A stretch of 64,000 nucleotides of DNA from Gaiella sp. (GCA_027493885.1 JAOSJZ010000001.1:1854622-1918621); one strand, 5' to 3'; shown: positions 53,658 to 61,895, counted from the first letter of the stretch. Notes: generated from the letters alone by a model not told the origin. Made by a program: numbers and translations.

Positions 53658-54593
53658 TCACGACTTGGCCCGCCGCTCCCGGTACTCGTCAAGCAGCCGG
53701 AGCGTGAGCGGCCCCGGCCCCACAAACAGGAGCCCCTCGCCCTTGCGGATCGCGAGTAGCTCGTTCGCCGCCAGATGCTTGAGCACTTCCTCGGACGACC
53801 CCGACGACTGCCGCATCGTGCCGATCGGACGCCACACGTCGGCTCCGCCGGTCGGAGAGATCACGACCTCTCTGGTGCCGCGCGCCGCCATCGCGGCGAA
53901 CACGCCGTAGAGGCATGCGAGGTCGTCGGCGTGCAACGGCGGGTTGCGGTCATGCCCGCCGTCGCGACGCTTTCCGACAAGCTCGCGGAGCAGAGTCTCG
54001 GCGCTGAACACGGCGGCGAGGAGGTCGCGGCCGTCCGCGTGCCACCCGGCCCAGTCGTCGGGCAACTCCGGCGCGAGCCCCTGCGAAGCCAGGTGAGCGC
54101 GCTTCCGTTCGGCCCGCTCGTCGTTCGCCCTTCGCACGAGCTCGGCCCGCTCTCGCTTCTCACGCTCGCGCCGCTGCCACGCCGCTTCCTCCCGCTGCTT
54201 CTGCTCGACCGCCCACGCCCTCTGAGCCGCGAGTCGCTCCGACGGGCTCCCGCGCAATCCCGGCGGGAACACCGCATCGATGGGAGCGTCCATCCTCACG
54301 TCCGCTCCCGACGACGTGACCCGGGGTGGCACGGATCGCCGGACGCGCTCCGCCTCAAGCCGCTTCAGGTCGTCCACTGTCTCGCGGAGCGCCTTCATCG
54401 TCCCTTCACGCTCCGACACCGGGACGTCCCGGCCCGGCCGCGCCCCCACCTGCCGCACGTACTGGCGGCACTTGTCGCGGAGCGCCGCCAGGTCGGCGTC
54501 GGTCAGCCGGTCGAGATGCTTCGGCGCACGCGGCGGCGCGCCCGTCTTCCCACCTCGGAGCTTCCGTGCGATGGCTGCACCTGCTCGGCTCAT
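53658..54593 (-). CDS. Charged coiled-coil protein of the integrative element, unknown function
   Basis: This 311-residue protein has a strongly charged helical middle (about 115-170, rich in Glu, Arg and Lys, for example QREEAAWQRREREKRERAEL), likely coiled coil, and a C-terminal globular part with VVISPTGGADVWRPIG and a wHTH-like SSEEVLKHLAANELLAIRKG. The N-terminus (KHLDRLTDADLAALRDKCRQ) may also bind DNA. It is transcribed with the excisionase and initiator-like genes upstream. A role in replication or regulation of the element is a guess. Confidence 0.65.
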   Translation of the reverse strand: MSRAGAAIARKLRGGKTGAPPRAPKHLDRLTDADLAALRDKCRQYVRQVGARPGRDVPVSEREGTMKALRETVDDLKRLEAERVRRSVPPRVTSSGADVRMDAPIDAVFPPGLRGSPSERLAAQRAWAVEQKQREEAAWQRREREKRERAELVRRANDERAERKRAHLASQGLAPELPDDWAGWHADGRDLLAAVFSAETLLRELVGKRRDGGHDRNPPLHADDLACLYGVFAAMAARGTREVVISPTGGADVWRPIGTMRQSSGSSEEVLKHLAANELLAIRKGEGLLFVGPGPLTLRLLDEYRERRAKS

Positions 54594-54863
54594 GGCCGTC
54601 TACCTCCGTTCGTTGTCGAGGAGCGGGGTGATCGGACGGGCTCGGTAAGACCACCGGTAAGACCACGGCCGTGACACCCGAGAAAAAGACGGCCGCGCCG
54701 GGACGTCTGGAGGTAACGGGCGTCCCGGCATCGACTGTGCGACCGACCGCGCGCCCTACGGACGCGACCCTCATGCCGGTGGTGTAAACCCGTCCCGGCC
54801 TGTAACCCCGCTGCTGATGCGGCCTCCAGGTGGTGCGCGCCAGCCGCGCGCCAGTTCCGTCGG

Positions 54864-55094
54864 TCATCGGGACGGCGCTCCGAGATCGAGCAGGCCGTTC
54901 GCGTCGAGCCAACGTTCGACCTCCCGGACGCTGATCAGCACCTTCCGGCCGCGTCGCACCAGGCGAAGCTCAGGGCGCACGTGCTCATCGAAGAAGTCGA
55001 TGGAACATCCGATTGCGGCGGCAGCCTCAGCCGGCGTCAACGCCAGTCGCAGCGCCGGAGCTACGACCGCCAACGCCAGCCGCGACTCGCTCAC
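54864..55094 (-). CDS. Excisionase-like helix-turn-helix protein
   Basis: This 76-residue MerR/Xis-type winged helix has LTPAEAAAAIGCSIDFFDEH as recognition region, then LVRRGRKVLISVREVERWLD as wing and second helix. In integrative elements such proteins bend DNA at att sites and direct excision, or regulate. The GTG start overlaps the stop of the upstream initiator-like gene (GTGA). Confidence 0.8.
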   Translation of the reverse strand: MSESRLALAVVAPALRLALTPAEAAAAIGCSIDFFDEHVRPELRLVRRGRKVLISVREVERWLDANGLLDLGAPSR

Positions 55095-55975
55095 GACCCG
55101 ACCTGGCGCGCGGCGTCGATGATGACGTCGGTCTCGTCTGGGGGGACGATGCGGTCGTGGATCGCGCGGAGCTGGTCGCGCTCCCGTGTCGTGATCACCT
55201 TCGCAAGGAGCGCTGCGCTGAGCATCTCGCGGTACCCGTGCTCGCCGAGATGTGGCTTCTCAGCTTCGTGAGCCGCCAACCCCTCCTGCCCACTTCGGAG
55301 AGAGGGTTGGTGTTCTCTGAAGGTCTGAGGAGGTCGGACAGGCTCGTGCGGTCGGGTGGCTGCGCCGCCAATGTCCATGGGTGATTCCGGCTGCGGCGAG
55401 GTCGGACAAGTTGCCGACGAGGTCGGACGAGGTTCCGTCTCGGCGTCGTTGTCGCGGTCGGACACGCTTCTGGTCGCCGTCGCCGCGATCCCGCTGTCCA
55501 TGCGGGTTGCGCTGTCGTCTGAGGTCGGACACTCGTTGGCCTGCGAGCTCGGACAAAGGTCGGACAAGCCAGCGGCGTCCGGATTGAGGGTGAACACGTA
55601 GCGTCCGCGCCCTCCCTCGATGCGGTATGTGAACCACCGCTCGGGCCGAGCACTGAGCCGTCTGAGACGCCGCGAAAGGGCGTCGAGCGTGCCCGTCCAC
55701 CGGATGACCTCCGCGATCTGCGCGAGCGTCAGAGAAGGCGTCTCACTGCGCCGCCTGAGCGCTGCGAGGTCGGCCCGGTCGTAGAGCGCGGTGATGATCG
55801 CGAAGTCGTCGCGCGACAGCCCCGAGCGCATCGCCCGAACGACCGCCCGTGGCACCGGGGCGAACGAGTATCCAAGGAACGAACCGTTCCGCTCACGCGC
55901 GCGTCGCGTCGCCGCATCGGGCGACACAGCGGCGACGCGGGCCGGTGCGGCTAGCTCGTCAGGTCGTGACCCCAC
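55091..55975 (-). CDS. Putative replication initiator of the integrative element
   Basis: This 294-residue protein has an N-terminal winged-helix-like region (about residues 45-130: SRDDFAIITALYDRADLAAL, LTLAQIAEVIRWTGTLDALS, RWFTYRIEGGRGRYVF), then a 100-residue low-complexity Ser/Thr/Pro/Asp linker, then a helical C-terminus. The DNA of the linker carries an array of GGTCGGACA repeats (55332-55566). A DNA-binding N-domain, a C-domain and iterons in the linker copy the plan of phage lambda O, whose origin lies inside its own gene. The start is a GTG at 55975. The initiator role is inference. Confidence 0.6.
   Translation of the reverse strand: MGSRPDELAAPARVAAVSPDAATRRARERNGSFLGYSFAPVPRAVVRAMRSGLSRDDFAIITALYDRADLAALRRRSETPSLTLAQIAEVIRWTGTLDALSRRLRRLSARPERWFTYRIEGGRGRYVFTLNPDAAGLSDLCPSSQANECPTSDDSATRMDSGIAATATRSVSDRDNDAETEPRPTSSATCPTSPQPESPMDIGGAATRPHEPVRPPQTFREHQPSLRSGQEGLAAHEAEKPHLGEHGYREMLSAALLAKVITTRERDQLRAIHDRIVPPDETDVIIDAARQVGS
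55332..55566. repeat. Iteron-like array of GGTCGGACA inside the initiator-like gene
   Basis: GGTCGGACA or one-mismatch forms occur at 55332, 55400, 55421, 55456, 55523, 55547 and 55558, all in the same orientation. In the protein they fall in all three codon phases (for example CPT, LSDL, PVRPP), so selection is on DNA, not on a peptide repeat. This is a candidate replication origin or partition site. Confidence 0.6.
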
Positions 55976-56344
55976 CGGGGACTACTCATCAGAGTCGTCC
56001 TCCGTATCTCGGGGGTCGCTGTACGCCGCGAGTTCACCACCTCATGCGGCAGTCGTGCGACGGACGCGGAGTCGACTACGTGGTGGTAGCCCATCGGATT
56101 CGTCTGCTCGTCTTCATCTCGGCCCGAACGTTAGCGACTCGGTCGGACGGCCCCTGCAATGCGAACGGCCCCCGGAGGAGCCGCACGCCGAGATGAAGCA
56201 CGCGATGACGAATCGCACCCCCGACGATACAGCTTTCGCCGGAGGTCGCCCTTAGACGGCACGCCTGAGCGCCGCGAGCCGCTCCACCGCGGAGCGGCTC
56301 CGCTCACGAGCGCTGTCAGACCGCGAGGTTAGGGTGGAGGGACG
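55976..56344. other. Divergent intergenic region with an inverted repeat upstream of the methyltransferase
   Basis: No gene is supported in these 369 bases. GAGCCGCTCC (56276-56285) and GGAGCGGCTC (56291-56300) form a 10-bp dyad. Its centre contains CCGCGG (56287-56292), the site of Eco29kI-type enzymes. GGAGGG precedes the methyltransferase ATG. A divergent promoter for the initiator-like gene must also lie here. Confidence 0.5.
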
Positions 56345-57682
56345 ATGCCGGTTAGTGCCCCAACGATTCCTTCCGCCGGGTTTCGAGACGCTGCCGCGGC
56401 AGACAACAAGCAAGTTCCGATTCATCGGTGGGTGCCTTGGATCGCGGGGTATTCGTCAGCGTTCGTTCAGGACGCGTTCGATCACTACCTGCCAGACGTT
56501 GACGACGCGACGATCCTGGATCCCTTTGCCGGTGTCGGCACAACGCTGATTGAGGCCCAGCTCCGGGGCTGGTCTGCGATCGGCTTCGACATCAACCCCT
56601 ATGCAGCAATGGCTTGCCGCGCCAAGCTCAGCGCCGCCGGAATCGAGCCAGATGAGCTTGCCGACCTCATCACCGAGTATCAAGCGACAGCCGGCGACCA
56701 AGAGACCCTGATCGATACTGGCGCGCTGAACGGCTGCCGTCCGACGTCAACAGCACCAGCTGGATTCAAGACGAGAATCGACTTCTACTCGCCACGCGTG
56801 ATGCAGAAGGTGCTGTTCACGCGAGACTTCATCGACTCGGTCGAGAACAGCGCTCTCCGCGACCTCATGAACCTGGCGTTTGCATCCGTGATGGTCAGCT
56901 TCTCGAATTACTCCTACGAGCCGAGTCTGGGTTCTCGCCCCGGGGCAGGTAAGCCACTTATCGAGGACGCGTCCGTCGTGGAGATTCTCTCATCGAAGCT
57001 CCAACTCATGCTCGACGACGTCGAGTGGCTTCGCGGCAGAGAGAGCGGATCCGACGAATGGGCGGTGTACGAGCAGTCGTTCCTCGAACCCGAGTGCCCG
57101 GTGCACGCGAACTCAGTCGATCTCATCGTCACGTCGCCGCCGTACCTCAACAACTACCACTACGTTCGCAACACGCGGCCGCAGATGTACTGGCTCGGGT
57201 TCGCGACGTCACCCGCCCAGCTTCGGTCGCTGGAGGAGACGAACTTCGGGAAGTTCTGGCAAACAGTTCGAGAACAGGAACCAATCCGGCTCGACTTTGA
57301 GCATTCCCAGCTTGCCGCGCAGATCGAGATCATCCGCGGGCTGAGGGTTGAGAAGGGAATCTACGGCGGGAACGGATGGGCGAACTACGCGGCGACGTAC
57401 TACAACGACACCTTCCGATTCGTCAGCCGGATCCATGACGTGCTAGTGCCCGGTGGTGCAGCCATCATCGTCGTAGGAAACAGCCTGCTTCAGGGAGTCG
57501 AGCTTAAGGTTGAGCAACACCTTGGGGAGATTGGCGAGATGTGCGGCCTCGTCTGCGAAGACGTCCACATCGTGCGACAGAAGCGCGTCGGCTCCAGCAT
57601 CGTCAACACCGGCGCTCGGGAGGCGGCAGGCTCGAAGGTCATGCTGTACGACGCCGCCACGGTGCTTCGTAAGCCCAAGTAG
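56345..57682 (+). CDS. DNA amino-methyltransferase (N6-adenine or N4-cytosine), modification enzyme
   Basis: This 445-residue SAM-dependent DNA methylase has motif I LDPFAGVGTTLIEAQLRGW (about residues 57-75) with GFDINPYAA motif II, and the catalytic motif IV TSPPYLNNYHY (about 263-273). TSPPY points to exocyclic-amine methylation, N4-cytosine more often than N6-adenine. The gene converges with an Eco29kI-like endonuclease gene, stops eight bases apart, so the two form a type II restriction-modification system. The ATG has a GGAGGG ribosome binding site. Confidence 0.9.
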   Translation: MPVSAPTIPSAGFRDAAAADNKQVPIHRWVPWIAGYSSAFVQDAFDHYLPDVDDATILDPFAGVGTTLIEAQLRGWSAIGFDINPYAAMACRAKLSAAGIEPDELADLITEYQATAGDQETLIDTGALNGCRPTSTAPAGFKTRIDFYSPRVMQKVLFTRDFIDSVENSALRDLMNLAFASVMVSFSNYSYEPSLGSRPGAGKPLIEDASVVEILSSKLQLMLDDVEWLRGRESGSDEWAVYEQSFLEPECPVHANSVDLIVTSPPYLNNYHYVRNTRPQMYWLGFATSPAQLRSLEETNFGKFWQTVREQEPIRLDFEHSQLAAQIEIIRGLRVEKGIYGGNGWANYAATYYNDTFRFVSRIHDVLVPGGAAIIVVGNSLLQGVELKVEQHLGEIGEMCGLVCEDVHIVRQKRVGSSIVNTGAREAAGSKVMLYDAATVLRKPK

Positions 57683-57689
57683 CTGAACG

Positions 57690-58301
57690 TCAGTCCTCGG
57701 CGTCGTCGCCAAGGACTTCTTCTATGGCGGCTTCCAGGTCGTCTCCTTCAATCCGGGTCGCCGACGAAACCTGTTGAAAGTGGGCCGCGACATCGGCCTC
57801 GATCTCTGCGCGAGACTTCTGCGCGTTCTGCTCGTTGAGCGCCCAGGCGCGTCCGGGGTGCAGCTCGTCCCAGAGCGAACGGCGGCCTTGTGTTCGGCCT
57901 GCGCCAGAGGCGTGCTTCCCGAAACCGTCGACGACAGCGTTCCACACAGGCTGGTAATGGCTGATGAGAATCGCCTCACCGAGTGGTATCCAGATGTCGT
58001 CGACGACGAGGTACCGGCAAGCGAAGTCTTCCAACCGCAGATGCTCGACGCCCTGTTGTTCACCCCACTCCTGGTGCGCCCGGATCGACGCCGCATGCTG
58101 TCCAAGCCGTGACGAGACAGCACGGCCGGTGGCTGCTTCAAGGAAGCCGCCACGTCTAGACCCGGAGGGAACCGCCTTCCCTACGTAGATAGGGCTTGAC
58201 TCACACGAAGCGGAGCTGATCGGCTGGTAGAGGCCGTACAGGCCGCCGTAGTAGATGGCATAGATACCCGCTCCGTCGAAACTCTCCGGAGGAAGTGGCA
58301 C
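57690..58301 (-). CDS. GIY-YIG restriction endonuclease, Eco29kI-like
   Basis: This protein of 203 residues from the GTG has GIYAIYYGG and PIYVGKA (the GIY-YIG strands), SRLGQHAASI, the catalytic arginine region, and LGEAILISHYQPVWN with the metal-binding Glu and conserved Asn. This order matches Eco29kI, which cuts CCGCGG; the specificity here is inferred. The family usually has about 25 more N-terminal residues. Such residues are encoded upstream (for example HLAESIERALLSQP) in frame but without any ATG, GTG or TTG, so the true start may be unusual. Confidence 0.82.
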   Translation of the reverse strand: MPLPPESFDGAGIYAIYYGGLYGLYQPISSASCESSPIYVGKAVPSGSRRGGFLEAATGRAVSSRLGQHAASIRAHQEWGEQQGVEHLRLEDFACRYLVVDDIWIPLGEAILISHYQPVWNAVVDGFGKHASGAGRTQGRRSLWDELHPGRAWALNEQNAQKSRAEIEADVAAHFQQVSSATRIEGDDLEAAIEEVLGDDAED

Positions 58302-58432
58302 GCAAGGCTGACTGAGCAGTGCCCGCTCGATACTCTCGGCGAGGTGAATCTTGTCGAGTGGGGCTGAAAGGCTCGCTCACGCCATTCCAGTTGGCCGAGA
58401 CGGCTCGGTTTCCTTCGGCCTACCATCCCGTC

Positions 58433-58753
58433 GTGGCTGAGGAGACCTATAAGCAAACGATGCCCGGTCTCGACCTCACAATCGAGAGGGCGACAGAGCG
58501 TACGCCTGACACGCGCAACTTCCATCTCTTCCTCAACGGAGAACTCGTGGAGAGCTTCAAGAAGCTCGACGCTGCCCAGAGGGAGTTCCGCCGCATGAGG
58601 GATGAGTCGGGATGGAAGCCTGAACCCAAGCCCGAGCTGTCGGCGGCGGAAAAGCTCGCGCGCGACCGAGAGCTGACCCAACGCACGGCCTACATGGAGT
58701 ACTGGTCTCAATCCCACAAGTTCCGTGGCGGTGGAAGGCCGAAACGGAAGTGA
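58433..58753 (+). CDS. Hypothetical protein, element cargo
   Basis: This 106-residue acidic-then-basic protein has MPGLDLTIERATERTPDTRN, LFLNGELVESFKKLDAAQRE and a basic tail GGGRPKRK. It has no recognised domain. The GTG at 58433 lies six bases after a -10-like TACCAT and may be leaderless; an ATG at 58460 also fits. Its stop overlaps the next start as GTGA. Confidence 0.6.
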   Translation: MAEETYKQTMPGLDLTIERATERTPDTRNFHLFLNGELVESFKKLDAAQREFRRMRDESGWKPEPKPELSAAEKLARDRELTQRTAYMEYWSQSHKFRGGGRPKRK

Positions 58754-58974
58754 CACCTATGGTCATCGTTTCCTACCGTCAGATGCATGGGGCCGCGCCG
58801 CCGCGCCGCACGTTCCACCGATCAGACTGCCCACGTCTCAAGGCGAGATCGTCTGCGGCGAAGGAGCGTGATTACGCGATGGCCGAGGCCGATGCTGTCG
58901 CGGCTGGCTACAAGCCTTGCGAGTGGTGCATCGTCGGGTCGCGGTACGGATCGCAGACCACCGGGATGGCCTGA
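58750..58974 (+). CDS. Small protein with a His/Cys metal-site pattern
   Basis: This 74-residue protein has FHRSDCPRLK and GYKPCEWC, which place His, Cys and a CxxC as potential zinc ligands; the same spacing occurs in small uncharacterised zinc proteins and in Ada-like metal-binding modules. The GTG overlaps the previous stop (GTGA). Function unknown. Confidence 0.6.
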   Translation: MTPMVIVSYRQMHGAAPPRRTFHRSDCPRLKARSSAAKERDYAMAEADAVAAGYKPCEWCIVGSRYGSQTTGMA

Positions 58975-59252
58975 CGCCTTGGCTCCTTCACCCAATCCAA
59001 CCTGCGCTAACGCGGGTCTGATATGTCCGAAACAGCCACTAGCGCGACGCGCGTTGACGTCATACGCTCGCGGCGGGCCGGTCGTTGGTGGGAAGCGCCC
59101 GCGGTAGAGGGAGTTCGACCCGCCGACCGGCCCTTCGCTGGTGACTGGCAGTCAATCGTGAGTCAACCGCCGACCGGCGTTGTCGGTGTCGCGCGGTTCG
59201 TCCGCTCTTGTTGCCCCACCTGTTGCCCAGCCGATAGCGTCGAACTCAGCCC

Positions 59253-60009
59253 TTGCCGACCACGGATGAGCTACTTGTGATGTTCTCCGACGCCGACGTG
59301 GCGGCGCGGCCGGACCGGCCAAGCTTCATGTTCCGCAAGCGAATCGGTGCCACGCTTCTGACCCATCCCAATCTTCCGGACGGCGCCACCTGCGTGGAAG
59401 CGGACCTCCACGATCTCGCCGATGAGGGATACATTCGCCTGTCCGAGGGATCTTCGGCGACTACCTTCGACGTCACGCCTGATGGGCCACCGTCGAGCCA
59501 CCGAGCTTCGCGACCGGATGCGGGCAACAGCAGGCGGCGAGGTCGTAACGCACGCAGCCGCGTGGGAGTCCACCGCGCTGCCGGTGTTAGAAGCGGTCTC
59601 GCGGGCGTACTCACGTGCGCCGACGGCGATGGGTGTACGCGTGGACGCCATCATCGAGGAACTCGGAGGCGAAGAGGACACCCATCGTACTGCGCTAATC
59701 CTGGCCGACCTCGTCCGCACGGGATACCTGGAGGAGACAGCCAGCACGGATCAGCTACCCGGCCCGTTGTGGTGTCGACTCGCTGAGAAGGGGCTTCAGG
59801 TAACAGCTGGATGGCCGTCGTCGTCAGGGCAGCTCGCGTATGAGCGTCTCATAGCGCTACTCGATCAGCGCATCGCCGAAGCCACTGACGACGACGAGCG
59901 CTCTCGGTGGGAACGAGTTCGCGATGGCGTTCTTGGCATCGGCCGTGACGTCTTCGTCGGCGTCATCACCGGCGTTGCGACTGCCCAAGCGAAGAACTTG
60001 GGCAGCTAG
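59253..60009 (+). pseudogene. Protein with two winged-helix-like repeats, frame broken in the middle
   Basis: The first part (TTG at 59253, or ATG at 59280) has MFSDADVAARPDRPSFMFRK and ADLHDLADEGYIRLSEGSSA up to DVTPDG. The second, one frame away, has RATELRDRMRATAGGEVVTH, RVDAIIEELGGEEDTHRTAL and ADLVRTGYLEETA, a similar winged-helix pattern. Joining them near 59490 needs one indel and gives about 250 residues; otherwise the second part could be its own gene starting at the ATG 59482. No function is recognised. Confidence 0.5.
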
Positions 60010-60313
60010 TCGACGATGGCGAGCATCACTTCATCAGGAAGCAGGGGTACGCAGCTGCTAACGAAACCGAGATTCGGGGCGAGCCGACGCGTGCATCTCT
60101 TCACCAACTAGCTATACGCGACCAAGACCGCTCGAGATGCCTGGGTCAAGGCAATCTGAGTTCTGCCTTGCCCAAGGCCCAGGGTTATGCGTGCCACGCA
60201 GGAGTCCAGGCCACAGCTCACGACGGCTAAGTCTGGCGCGCAGCGTGGCGCGCACTCGTCGCTTACCGCCGGGATGCCGCATGGGAACACGCCTTCTGCG
60301 GGTTCCCGGGTGC
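60010..60313. other. Right terminal region of the integrative element
   Basis: No coding frame is supported. CTGGCGCGC at 60233-60241 and TGGCGCGC at 60246-60253 mirror the pair near attL. A GGGAAC...GTTCCC dyad (about 60281-60308) precedes attR but does not rebuild a tRNA 5' half. Confidence 0.5.
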
Positions 60314-60387
60314 GTCTTCAAAACCTGTGCGGTGTGGCAGCCCCACGCTCGGTCGGTTCGACTCCGGCGCCGCTCCGTAGCAGGGAT
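60314..60387 (+). repeat. Right attachment site (attR), displaced 3' half of tRNA-Sec
   Basis: This is identical to 49934-50007 except for the variable-arm segment (GTGTGGCAGCCCCACG here). It lacks a matching acceptor, D arm and anticodon 5' strand, so it is not a functional tRNA. It is the displaced host 3' half left by integration. Confidence 0.85.
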
Positions 60388-60419
60388 TCCCGCATGTACG
60401 CAGGGATCGAGGCGGGTCG

Positions 60420-60500
60420 TCAGGCACGGAGGTCCTGAAGCTCGACCCGCGTGACGTCGGCGAGCCGTCGTCCGCCGAGCGGCTTCACGCGACAAGAGCA
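60420..60500 (-). pseudogene. Scrap of a second tyrosine integrase outside attR
   Basis: On the minus strand VKPLGGRRLADVTRVELQDL parallels the core-binding domain of the resident integrase (RRPLGGKRMADLTRAQLQDL). Only about 25 residues remain. It lies just beyond attR and shows that another element once used this tRNA. Positions 60500-60709 hold nothing else I can support. Confidence 0.6.
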
Positions 60501-60709
60501 TGAGGCTGCTTGTTCGACCGGACGTGGACCGAGCTTGGCTGCGCATGGCACTCGCGTCACAGGCGGCTCGGACGCAGATGTCCGCGGTCGCGGCGGGCAC
60601 GAGCGACTCGTGCGGAACATCTCTCAGTCCAAGGTCAGAGCCGTGAGGCTGCGTGTGCCGAACCCCGCAGCAGACGAAGGGTCGCCAGTAACGCCGCTAC
60701 TTGTCGCTT

Positions 60710-61840
60710 TCAGGGAAAAGGATCCGAGTCGTCCAGCCGCGGCCTGCGACCTCTGATCTCGACGGCGATCGCGCGCAAGCCCGCGCTCGCCGTGTAGAAC
60801 CGCCCGCGTCGCTCGCCGTGCGCAACGAGGAGGCCGGCGTCGGCCATCGCTCGGAGGTCGCGCGTTGCCATCGCATCCGACACGTCCTCCTCGACGAGCG
60901 ACCGATACAGGGATCGCTGCGCCCGGAAGCCGAGGGCCGTGTTGAAGAGGACCGGGACGATGCGCGGCGGCAGCCGCGCGCTCTGCGCCTCGACGACGCA
61001 GCGGTCCCAAAGCTCCTCGGACTCCTTGACTCGCGCGAGCAGGATCTTCGCCTGGCGGAGATGGGCGGTCAAGGAGAACCGGACCCACGGCCGCGCGTCG
61101 TTCTCGGGATGCCACGAGCCCTGGCCGACCCCCGCCAGGACGTCGTAGTACGCCTGGGTGTTCGCACCGAGGTACTCCTCGATGCTCGCGAACGGCGGCT
61201 CGAGGATCGCCTCGCGCGCCAGGACGAGGGTCTGCACGCAACGGCCCATCCGGCCGTTGCCGTCGCTGAACGGGTGGATCAGAACGAGGTTCAGGTGGGC
61301 CATCGCGGCCCTGACCAACGCATGCGTCTCCTCGTGAGCGTTGACGGCCTTCACCAGCTCGGCGACGAGAACGGGCACGAGCTCGACATCCGGCCCCTCG
61401 TAGACGACGGTTCCCGTCGCCTCGTTCCGCACGTAGACGGCGCCCGGTCGCCAACGACCCGGATTCTTCGAGAGGTCGTAGCTCATCATCATGAAGTGAA
61501 GGCTTCGCAGCAGCGTCTCGTCGAAAACGAAGTGCGGGTCCTCGGACAGCTGGAGGACGTAGGTCATCGCGTCGCGGTACCCGGCAAGAGCGCGGCGCGT
61601 CTCCTCGCTCGCCTCGAGCGGCTCCTCCCCCGCGACGACGGCCGCAACGTCGTCGAGGGTCGCGTTGTAGCCTTCGATCGTGTTGGAGCCTTGCACCGCC
61701 CGCGCGAACGTGAGGCGGCGCAGCGAGCCGACCCATCGTCGTGGCGCCGCGATCTGCCAGCGCAGGGTCTGTCGCAGGCCGTCGATCTCGTGCAGGACGC
61801 CGTGTTCATGATCGTCGAGTGCGGGTGTCTCGAAGAGCAT
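60710..61840 (-). CDS. Fic-domain protein (AMPylator-like)
   Basis: This 376-residue protein has the Fic motif HPFSDGNGRMGR (about residues 189-200), which usually transfers AMP to a target hydroxyl. An N-terminal inhibitory motif, GSNTIEGYN (S/TxxxEG type), makes it self-inhibited class II. A winged-helix C-terminus (VSDAMATRDLRAMADAGLLV) completes the usual three-part architecture of prokaryotic Fic proteins. The ATG at 61840 follows an AT-rich promoter with TAGACT shortly upstream; the divergent broken hsdM starts 56 bases away. Confidence 0.9.
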   Translation of the reverse strand: MLFETPALDDHEHGVLHEIDGLRQTLRWQIAAPRRWVGSLRRLTFARAVQGSNTIEGYNATLDDVAAVVAGEEPLEASEETRRALAGYRDAMTYVLQLSEDPHFVFDETLLRSLHFMMMSYDLSKNPGRWRPGAVYVRNEATGTVVYEGPDVELVPVLVAELVKAVNAHEETHALVRAAMAHLNLVLIHPFSDGNGRMGRCVQTLVLAREAILEPPFASIEEYLGANTQAYYDVLAGVGQGSWHPENDARPWVRFSLTAHLRQAKILLARVKESEELWDRCVVEAQSARLPPRIVPVLFNTALGFRAQRSLYRSLVEEDVSDAMATRDLRAMADAGLLVAHGERRGRFYTASAGLRAIAVEIRGRRPRLDDSDPFP

Positions 61841-61895
61841 GGCGCAAAGTCTAAAACAATTGAACGTGATGTAAAATAGTTTTGGACATATAGAC

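Larger units (their letters stand above)
49934..60387. mobile_element. Integrative element in tRNA-Sec (about 10.4 kb)
   Basis: The element is bounded by direct repeats of the tRNA-Sec 3' half and carries a tyrosine integrase (52189-53382), an excisionase-like protein, a probable replication initiator, a restriction-modification pair and several unknown genes. No capsid, terminase, tail or obvious conjugation genes are seen. It is best described as a small integrative element, or a phage satellite/plasmid-derived island that needs helper functions. G+C is visibly lower than in the flanks, notably in the methyltransferase gene. Cargo includes candidate defence genes next to both ends. Confidence 0.85.

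Noticed and set aside
55332..55566. CRISPR array
   Set aside because: Repeats are only 9 bases with irregular spacing inside a coding frame; no cas genes in the window.
60281..60393. Second complete tRNA-Sec gene
   Set aside because: The 3' half is perfect, but the 5' side lacks the matching acceptor and anticodon strands. It is attR.
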